NCBI GenBank assembly: GCA_963844865.1
Contig: CAWJPY010000006.1
Span: 62,001-126,000, forward strand
DNA: 64,000 bases
Direction: 5' to 3'
Origin: CAWJPY01 sp963844865
GTDB lineage: Bacteria; Acidobacteriota; Thermoanaerobaculia; Thermoanaerobaculales; Sulfomarinibacteraceae
Part shown: positions 6,720 through 13,444 of the stretch, one piece after another
How positions within the stretch are numbered: the first letter of the stretch is position 1
Layout: each line of letters opens with the position of its first letter
Notes under the pieces: model-generated
What the model was told of the DNA's origin: nothing
The model's input: the letters and a program-made list of their open reading frames with translations, nothing else
The model's database searches: none
Translations under genes and position numbers: made by a program

Positions 6720-9290
6720 TCATCGCGCCGCCGGGATCGTCGTCGGATCGTTGGTCGCGTTGTCCACCACAGAGGCGTACGCGACGATCCCGGCGCCGGA
6801 ATTCACCGTCACAGAGGCGTAGCCCGCGACGATGTCGTCGCGTCCAGCGATTCGCGAGAAGGGCTCCTGGAGCTGGAGGCGCCCCATCGCCTCGATGGTG
6901 CGCTGCCGAGCGGTGAGCTCGTGGCCTTCCCCGTCGTACAGTCGGATGAGGACCCGTGCGGTCGTGTCGCCCCCGTTGAGGATGCCGAGGTTGGTTCGGT
7001 AGGAAGCGTTCTGCTGCAGCTGGGACAGCCACACGACCCGGCCCGCCGAGGCCGCGTCCTCGACCGGCGCGGCGTCGATGAGCTGACCGTACGTGCCGGC
7101 ATCGCCCGTGGTATAGGTCCTCGAGCTCGCGAGCACCGACCGGTCCGAGAACACCTGGAGGCTGCCGCTTCCATCCGACCCGAGGTTGCCGACCACGTCG
7201 ACCCACGTGCGCTGCTCGCCGCCCTGGAGCACGATCATCCCCGTGGCTGCGCGGCCGTCGTCCGACCGGTACCGCACCTCCACCGTGGCGACCTCCCCCG
7301 ACCGGTTGAGAAGGCACAGGTCGGTCCGCCACACGCTGCCGTGCGCTCCACCCGTGCTCGCGGCCGCGGCCAACCACTGGTCGACGGAGCCGGGACCGGT
7401 CTTCATCGCGATCGTGGTCGGGTCGTCGCTCGAGTTGTCGACCACCGAGCCGTAGGCCACGACGTGTTGGCCGAACAGTACCGACACCACCGCGTAACCG
7501 GAGTCGATGTCGGCGCGTCCACCCCGGCGCCAGAATGGACGGTTGAGCTGCACCGTGGACTCCGGCGGCACGGTCGTGACGAAGGAGGCGACCGGCAGGC
7601 TGCTGCCGTCGAGCAGGGTGATGGCGACGTCGGCCGGGCGCTTCCAGCCGTTGTGGAGGCCGATGTTGCTGCGGTAGGACTCGTTTTCGGCGAGCTGCAT
7701 GAGCACCACTTCGTCGCCGGTCTGGAGCCCACTGACGGGAGTGACACCACCGAGAAGCTGGCCGTAGGTACCCTCGGAGGCCAGGGTGAAGGTCCTCGAC
7801 GTGACCGAGAGGGGCTCGGACGAGAACACCCGGAGCGGGAACGATCCATCGAGCTCGAAGCGCGACAGCACGTCGCCGAGGGTGCGGGACTGCCCGGGCG
7901 CGAGCTCGATCTCCTCGGCAACGGAGGTCCCGCCGTCGGCGAGGCGAAGGCGCACCCGGTTGGCCAGGGTCGAGCGGTTGAGCAGCCCGAGGTCCGACCG
8001 CCACTCGCTCCGCCCGACGCCCGACGCATGCGACACCACGGGCACCCAGACCTCGGTCGGAGCCGCTCCCACCGGCTCCAGCGACACCCCGACCGATTGC
8101 CAGAGGTCGTGATCGGGCCAGGATGCGATCTCGGGGAAGTCGAACCTCGGGATGATCGGGTCCTTGTTGGTGAACCAGACGAAGACGATGCCGTCCGAGC
8201 GCCACAGCGCCAGGGAGTGGATGCCGGTGCCGCCGCCGCCGTGGCCGTACACGTCCAGACCATCGTCCGGGTCGATCAACCACTCCACGGAGTGGTTCAT
8301 GTCGATGAACATCTTCTCCTGGATCCAGCCCCGTCCGTAGCCCAGCGCGACAGATGCCGGGAACGGGAGCGACAGCATGGAGTCGATCGTGCTCCGCGCG
8401 AGCAGCCCCTCAGCGTCGGACGAGTCGAAGAGCGCCGAGAACAGCCGCGCCATGTCGGGCGCGGCCATGACCCAGCCGCCGGCGGCCGCGGCGTTTTCGA
8501 TGGCCAGGTTGTAGGGAGCGCACTCGAGCCCGTCGTACGTGGTCTCGGTGGGCACGCGCTCGCTCAGCAGCTGGTGGGCCACACGGGCGCGACCGACGCC
8601 CACGGGCCGGAAGACGTGATTCAGAACGTACTCCTCGTAGGGCTCGCCGCTGGCGTGCTCGATGAGCTGGTCGAGCATGATGTAGCCGTAGTTGTTGTAG
8701 TCCCAGACGGTCCCCGGGTCGAACATGAACGGCTGGCCGACGACGTAGGAGAGGATCTCCCGTTTGGTGGGGGGTGGACCGGCGCCCACCGCCGCCGCCA
8801 CCCGCTCGTCGATCACGTACACGCTGTCCACCGAGGACAGCCCGCTGGTGTGGGTCAGCAGGTGGTCCACGGTGACCTGTGCGAGCCTGGGATCGGTCAC
8901 GTGTCCCGGCAGCGGCTGCAGGCCGAGGGTGGAAGCCACCGGCGTGTCGTAGCTGAGCAGACCGCCTTCGATGAGCTGGTGGACGGCGATCGACGTGATC
9001 GCCTTGGCGATGCTCCCGGTGCGGAACAGGGTGGTGGGCTGGACCGGCTCCACGCCGGGGTCGTCCCAGGTGAAGCCCCGGGCGTAGACCAGACGCCCGT
9101 CCTTGGCGATGGCGACCTCGGCGCCCCGGATGCCGTAGCTCACCATCTGGAGCTGCACCATCCGGTCGATCTCGGCCAGCTCCGGCACCTCCTGACCTGT
9201 GACCGTCCATTGCCGCTGGGCGGCAGCCGCCGCCGCCAGGAGCAACGAGACGGCGGACACGACAAGTATTCGAGCAGTCTGTGACATCAT
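6720..9290 (-). CDS. Secreted serine hydrolase (beta-lactamase/PBP fold) with C-terminal repeat domains
   Basis: An 856-residue protein. Signal peptide at about 1-24. The beta-lactamase/esterase domain (about 35-440) has the nucleophile motif SIAK (Ser93, Lys96), the YNN motif at 198-200 as YxN, and an HGGGG motif near the C-terminal edge, so it should be catalytically competent (class C/esterase or D-aminopeptidase type). Residues about 470-856 hold two tandem copies of a two-part beta repeat, marked by WRSDLGLLN, YRSNIGLHN, WRTDLCLLN and YRTNLGILN. These resemble the adhesive or sorting domains of exported proteins. The start at 9290 has GGGGAGG just upstream; an internal ATG directly follows. 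It lies 14 nt after the OmpW-like copy 2. Substrate unknown. Confidence 0.85.
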   Translation of the reverse strand: MMSQTARILVVSAVSLLLAAAAAAQRQWTVTGQEVPELAEIDRMVQLQMVSYGIRGAEVAIAKDGRLVYARGFTWDDPGVEPVQPTTLFRTGSIAKAITSIAVHQLIEGGLLSYDTPVASTLGLQPLPGHVTDPRLAQVTVDHLLTHTSGLSSVDSVYVIDERVAAAVGAGPPPTKREILSYVVGQPFMFDPGTVWDYNNYGYIMLDQLIEHASGEPYEEYVLNHVFRPVGVGRARVAHQLLSERVPTETTYDGLECAPYNLAIENAAAAGGWVMAAPDMARLFSALFDSSDAEGLLARSTIDSMLSLPFPASVALGYGRGWIQEKMFIDMNHSVEWLIDPDDGLDVYGHGGGGTGIHSLALWRSDGIVFVWFTNKDPIIPRFDFPEIASWPDHDLWQSVGVSLEPVGAAPTEVWVPVVSHASGVGRSEWRSDLGLLNRSTLANRVRLRLADGGTSVAEEIELAPGQSRTLGDVLSRFELDGSFPLRVFSSEPLSVTSRTFTLASEGTYGQLLGGVTPVSGLQTGDEVVLMQLAENESYRSNIGLHNGWKRPADVAITLLDGSSLPVASFVTTVPPESTVQLNRPFWRRGGRADIDSGYAVVSVLFGQHVVAYGSVVDNSSDDPTTIAMKTGPGSVDQWLAAAASTGGAHGSVWRTDLCLLNRSGEVATVEVRYRSDDGRAATGMIVLQGGEQRTWVDVVGNLGSDGSGSLQVFSDRSVLASSRTYTTGDAGTYGQLIDAAPVEDAASAGRVVWLSQLQQNASYRTNLGILNGGDTTARVLIRLYDGEGHELTARQRTIEAMGRLQLQEPFSRIAGRDDIVAGYASVTVNSGAGIVAYASVVDNATNDPTTIPAAR

Positions 9291-9304
9291 CGCCTCCCCA
9301 TTAG

Positions 9305-9979
9305 TCAGAACCGGTAGCCGACGCCGAGCCCCAAGATGAAGGGGTCGACGTCCACCTCCTGGGTGTCCGGATCCTCGGCGTTCGAAACCCTCAGAGTTGT
9401 GTCGAGGTAGCTGGCCGACACTCCGATGGACCACGGTCCATCGCCCTGCCGGACATCGGCGCCGACGGTGGCCCCCCAGCCGACATCGTCGTCACTGGAC
9501 AGCTCCAGGCGCCGTCCCTCCCCGGCGTCGAGCTCCAGATCGCCATAGGCCACATAGGCGACCATCAGGCCCACTGAAAGATCGACTCGACTCGCCGGTG
9601 TCAGGTGAACGTCGAGGCCGACCGTCAGCGGTCGCATGGACAGATCGTCGCCGGCGCTCACCGGCTCACCCGAAGGAGGGGTCACGCGGACGACGACCCG
9701 CGGCGCGGCGGAGAGACCCCCCACGGTGAGACCGAGCCGATCGTTGAGGCGGTACTCGACCTCGACGCCGAAACCCTTCGCACCGTCGCCACTCGCCGTG
9801 ATGCGCTGGCCCTCGGCGTCCATCGTGTCGAGGGTGATGTCCGGGGTGACCGAGACCCCGGACATGCGCAGCAGCCAGCGCTCCTCCCCGGCGGCTGCAC
9901 GTTGCGGCGTCGCAAGCGACGCCAGGACGCCCACCGAGGCGACGATCACGACGAAGAGCGAAGGGTGTCGGCAAGCCAT
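9305..9979 (-). CDS. OmpW-like outer-membrane beta-barrel protein (copy 2)
   Basis: 224 residues with a signal peptide (hydrophobic stretch ending near AAAGE), beta-strand periodicity and terminal VGYRF. It is a paralogue of the protein at 4340-4993: both have LxVGGLSAAP-like or VGVLSAAP-like segments, an LNVHLTP/LDVHLTP strand and the same last strand. GGGAGG lies upstream of the ATG at 9979. It is probably the first gene of a minus-strand operon with the serine hydrolase and the small membrane protein, divergent from the FadL-like copy 2 across 226 bp. Confidence 0.8.
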   Translation of the reverse strand: MACRHPSLFVVIVASVGVLASLATPQRAAAGEERWLLRMSGVSVTPDITLDTMDAEGQRITASGDGAKGFGVEVEYRLNDRLGLTVGGLSAAPRVVVRVTPPSGEPVSAGDDLSMRPLTVGLDVHLTPASRVDLSVGLMVAYVAYGDLELDAGEGRRLELSSDDDVGWGATVGADVRQGDGPWSIGVSASYLDTTLRVSNAEDPDTQEVDVDPFILGLGVGYRF

Positions 9980-10100
9980 GGTCGATTCCTCCCATCGGGT
10001 TCCTCGACTGGTGGTCATCCGCCGTGTCGCCGCTGGGCTCGCGATCGGCGCCACGGGACGGCAGCCACGGAAGAAGCATGCAGTCCGTCGAGGGGTCGCG

Positions 10101-10140
10101 CTTGATGGAGGGGTGAGGTCGTGATGATGCCTTGATGACG
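10101..10140 (+). promoter_or_regulatory. Operator: four direct repeats at 11-bp spacing (copy 2)
   Basis: TGATG (10103), TGAGG (10114), TGATG (10125) and TGACG (10136) are spaced exactly 11 bp apart, and the array ends 13 nt before the -10 hexamer at 10154. This is the same layout as at 5045-5084, so the two outer-membrane modules are probably co-regulated by the same OmpR/PhoB-type protein. Confidence 0.7.
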
Positions 10141-10150
10141 GCCGGTCACA

Positions 10151-10159
10151 TGCTAGGAT
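10151..10159 (+). promoter_or_regulatory. Extended -10 promoter (TGCTAGGAT)
   Basis: TGnTANNNT with a possible -35 (TTGATG at 10132-10137, spacing 16), which overlaps the operator repeats. Transcription should begin near 10166, giving a leader of about 40 nt before the GTG at 10206. Confidence 0.55.
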
Positions 10160-10205
10160 TCCCTCCGGCACCTTCGAGCACGCACAATTCGACCACAGGT
10201 ACGAG

Positions 10206-11531
10206 GTGCAGGCAGTCGTGTCGATCAGGAATGTCGCCCTGGCTCTTTGTGCACCGCTGCTGGCGGTGGCTCCGGGGTTCGCGCAGGAGGCGCCTGGAAC
10301 CTTCGAGTTCAGCTTCTCCAACCCGGGAGCCCGCAGCATGGGTCTCGGCGGTGCGTTCGTGGCGCTGGCGGACGACGCCACGGCGGCCTTCGCCAACCCC
10401 GCGGGCCTGGTCCAGCTCCTGCGGCCGGAGGTGTCTCTGGAGGTGCGGCACTGGGGCTTCTCGACGCCCTACACCGCCGGCGGCCGAGCATCCGGGGCGC
10501 CCACCGGGTACGGGATCGACGTCGAGCCGGGGATCCGCACCTCGACCTCCAAAGAGGACACGACCGGGGTGTCGTTCGCGTCGTTCGTCTACCCGAAGAA
10601 CAGGTGGTCGCTCGCGCTCTATCGGCACCAGCTGACGACGTACCGACTAAACAACGTCATCAACGGCCTGTTCGCTGCTGGAAACCCGCCCGACGGCGTG
10701 GTCCGCTTCCTCGATCAGCGGTTGGCTACCGAGCTGGACATCGTCAGCTACGGCCTCGCCGGCGCCTGGCGGGCAAGCGAGTCGCTGAGCTTCGGCGTCG
10801 GAATTTCCTACTTCGAGGGATCCGTCAGCTCCGACACCCTCGCCTTCGCGGTGGACGAGTTCCCCGCGACGTACTTTGAAGCCAACACCTTCCGTGACGA
10901 CCGGCTCTACGTCGCGAGCGCCTTCGACGTCGATGCCTCCGACCTCGGGTTCAGCGCGGGCTTCCTGTGGAGCGTGGCGGAGAGCTGGAAGGTGGGCGGC
11001 GTCTTCCGGCAGGGCCCCGAGTTTCCATACCGCCTCGTCAACCGCGCGGGGCCCGCCTCCGGCCTGCCCGTCGGAACGGTGATCGCCTCCGTCACCGGAC
11101 GATCCATCGCGTTCCCGGACGTGTACGGGTTGGGGGTCGCGTACCGGAGCGCCGGCGGCAGCGTCACGGTGGGCCTCGAGTGGGACCGCGTGGAGTACTC
11201 GTCCATCGTCGAGTCCCTCGAGTCTCCGCTCTCCGACATCGCCCATGTGGCGATGGACGACGCCGACGAGCTCCACATCGGTGTCGAGTACGTGATCCTC
11301 GACTCGACCCCGCTGATCGCGATCCGCCTCGGTGGCTGGAGAGACCCCGATCACCAGGTCCGATATCTCGGTGACGACCCCTTCGCCCGCGCCATCTACC
11401 CGCCGGGTGAGGACGCCCTCCACGGGGCGCTGGGCTTCGGCATCGCGTTCGAGCGCTTCCAGCTCGACCTCGGCGTCGACTTCTCGACGCGCGTCGACAC
11501 GGCTGCCGTCTCGGCGATCTATAGCTTCTGA
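10206..11531 (+). CDS. FadL/PorV-like outer-membrane transport barrel (copy 2)
   Basis: 441 residues from a GTG start; a GTG 12 nt downstream is equally possible. The signal peptide ends near APGFAQE. The GARSMGLGGAFVALADDATA...NPAGL block, an internal GLEWDRV strand and the C-terminal AIYSF mark the OMPP1/FadL-like family and show descent from a common ancestor with 5111-6517. Its 3' end overlaps the convergent NTPase-kinase gene by 13 bp. Confidence 0.85.
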   Translation: MQAVVSIRNVALALCAPLLAVAPGFAQEAPGTFEFSFSNPGARSMGLGGAFVALADDATAAFANPAGLVQLLRPEVSLEVRHWGFSTPYTAGGRASGAPTGYGIDVEPGIRTSTSKEDTTGVSFASFVYPKNRWSLALYRHQLTTYRLNNVINGLFAAGNPPDGVVRFLDQRLATELDIVSYGLAGAWRASESLSFGVGISYFEGSVSSDTLAFAVDEFPATYFEANTFRDDRLYVASAFDVDASDLGFSAGFLWSVAESWKVGGVFRQGPEFPYRLVNRAGPASGLPVGTVIASVTGRSIAFPDVYGLGVAYRSAGGSVTVGLEWDRVEYSSIVESLESPLSDIAHVAMDDADELHIGVEYVILDSTPLIAIRLGGWRDPDHQVRYLGDDPFARAIYPPGEDALHGALGFGIAFERFQLDLGVDFSTRVDTAAVSAIYSF

Positions 11532-13444
11532 TGACTCGACCCGTCTCCGGCGCGGCTCATCGCCAGCAGCTCGGCACGAAGCCCGTCCGCGCTCGAGAAG
11601 CGCGCCGCGGGGTCCTTGGCGAGGCAGCGCAGGATCAGCGCGGCAAGCACCGGAGGAACCTCTGGGTTGAGGTCGCGGGGATCAGGCGGCGGGGCGCTGC
11701 GCTGCTGGGCTAGCAGCTCGGCGACCGACTCGGCCGCGAAGGGCCTGCGACCCGTCACCATCTCGAAGAGCACCAGGCCCAGCGCGTAGATATCGGAACG
11801 CTCGTCCAGCTCCCCCAGCGCCGCCTGCTCGGGAGACGCATAGTGCGGGGTGCCCACGAACTGCCCGTAGCGCGTGGTGGCTGCACCACCGATAAGGCGG
11901 GCGAGACCGAAGTCGGCGAGGTAGGGTTCGCCGTCATCCGCGAGCAGGATGTTGCTGGGCTTGATGTCGCGGTGCAGGATCTTGCGACCGTGGGCGGCCG
12001 CCAGGGCAGACGCGAGCTTGGCCGCGATCGTCAAGGCCACGTCCAGCGGCAGCGGGGTGTGGTCCGCGAGAACGTCGGCCAGGGTCCGGGCGCCAATCCA
12101 CTGCATGGTCAGATAGGTCCCGCCCTCACAGCTTCCAAGATGATAAGTGCGGAGGATGTTGGGATGGCCGATGTCGCGGGACAGCACGATCTCCTGGCGC
12201 ACGCGGTCCAGAGCCTCGGCATCAGCCGTGTACTCGGGACGCAGCAGCTTCACGGCGACCGGCGCATCGAGCAGCGTATCCTTGGCCTTGTACACGGTGC
12301 CGGTGGCGCCCTCGCCCACCCGTTCGACGAGAATGTACCTTCCGTCGAGCACATCCAGCCCGAGGGTTGGCGCCGAGGCCGGGACGACATCGTCCGGGCT
12401 CCGGGAGGCCGGGATGGCGGCCATCCAACGCCGAAGGAAGAAGCCCGCCACCTCCAAGCGATCGTCGTTCCTCTGACGGATGAAGCCGAGGTCGGCGAGG
12501 CGATGCAGCGCCCCGCTTGCAGGTTGGTCGCGGAGCACCTCCTTGAGGTCGCCGGAGGCGATCGGACCGCGTGCCGCGAGCGCCCTGAGGACCGTTTGCT
12601 CGAGACCGGACAGGAGATCGAAGTCCACCTCGAAGAAGTGGCTGACGGTGGCGTCCGACGCGACCCGTTCGCACGCCTCCTCCAGGTCCCCGATCTCGAG
12701 GAAGCGCTTGCACACAAGCTGGATCAGATACGGGTGGTTGTGGCACCGGGTGCGGATGGTCTCGATCTCGTCGGGGTCGAAAACTGGGCGGGCCTGCTCC
12801 GCGAGCTGATCCTGGCGGATCAGGGAGCGGGCCTCGTCGTCGGTGAGACCGTCCATGACGAGCGGGGGGGTGAAACCGTGCAGAAACGGGGATGTGTCGT
12901 CGCGCTGCTCCGCCAGAGCGAACAGTCGCACCGACGAGGCGAGCACGGACCGCACGCCGTCCTGGGACTGCATGGAGCGCCGCAGCTTGCGGAGCAGGGT
13001 TGCATCCGAGCGGTGGAGGTTGACCAGCTCCTCGACCTCGTCGCACAGCAGCAGGAGGATCAGACCCCGAGCTCTGAGGCGGCGGCGGACGGTCGCGATG
13101 GCTGCGAAGAGGTCGTCATCCGGGACATCGGCGACCGTGACTCCGACCGCCGCGAAGCGCTCCTCGGCATCGAGCAGCGCGTCGTGGAAGGTCGCCGCCA
13201 GCTCGGCAGGATCGTCGGCGCCCTGGAAGTCCCAGAACGCGGGCAGGTAGCCGCTGTCAGGCCGCGCGGTGAGGACCTCGAGCTGCTTGAGCAGCGAGGT
13301 CTTCCCGACCCGCCGTCTGGCCAGGACCCAGACCGAGCTGCGCGGCCCGTCGAGGATCTCCCGGATCAGTCCGCCGCGTCCATAGAAGCAATCGCCCCGC
13401 ACCCATTGCCCGACCACGTACGACACGGCTCGGGGTGGTCTCAC
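11519..13444 (-). CDS. NTPase-serine/threonine protein kinase fusion
   Basis: 641 residues. The N-terminal NTPase (about 8-345) has Walker A-like ARRRVGKTS at 42-50 and Walker B LILLLLCDEVEEL at about 128-140. It is closely similar to the NTPase of 2851-4302, with shared VVGQWVRG, SLLKQLE and NHPYLIQL. The first Walker A Gly is Ala here. A full Hanks-type kinase follows at about 369-630: GEGATG loop, catalytic Lys399, HRDIKPSN (Asp493), DFG (Asp511), APE-like SPE. There is no transmembrane helix, so it is likely a soluble kinase gated by the NTPase. The GTG start at 13444 overlaps the upstream gene's stop (GTGA), indicating translational coupling; a GTG at 13426 is an alternative. Confidence 0.85.
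   Translation of the reverse strand: MRPPRAVSYVVGQWVRGDCFYGRGGLIREILDGPRSSVWVLARRRVGKTSLLKQLEVLTARPDSGYLPAFWDFQGADDPAELAATFHDALLDAEERFAAVGVTVADVPDDDLFAAIATVRRRLRARGLILLLLCDEVEELVNLHRSDATLLRKLRRSMQSQDGVRSVLASSVRLFALAEQRDDTSPFLHGFTPPLVMDGLTDDEARSLIRQDQLAEQARPVFDPDEIETIRTRCHNHPYLIQLVCKRFLEIGDLEEACERVASDATVSHFFEVDFDLLSGLEQTVLRALAARGPIASGDLKEVLRDQPASGALHRLADLGFIRQRNDDRLEVAGFFLRRWMAAIPASRSPDDVVPASAPTLGLDVLDGRYILVERVGEGATGTVYKAKDTLLDAPVAVKLLRPEYTADAEALDRVRQEIVLSRDIGHPNILRTYHLGSCEGGTYLTMQWIGARTLADVLADHTPLPLDVALTIAAKLASALAAAHGRKILHRDIKPSNILLADDGEPYLADFGLARLIGGAATTRYGQFVGTPHYASPEQAALGELDERSDIYALGLVLFEMVTGRRPFAAESVAELLAQQRSAPPPDPRDLNPEVPPVLAALILRCLAKDPAARFSSADGLRAELLAMSRAGDGSSHQKL

Noticed and set aside
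6711..9284. Very long plus-strand ORF (857 codons) opposite the serine hydrolase
   Set aside because: It mirrors the real minus-strand gene in a GC-rich genome. Its composition (Arg/Asp/Gly/His-rich, no domains) is that of an antisense shadow, while the minus frame has active-site motifs, a signal peptide and a ribosome binding site.
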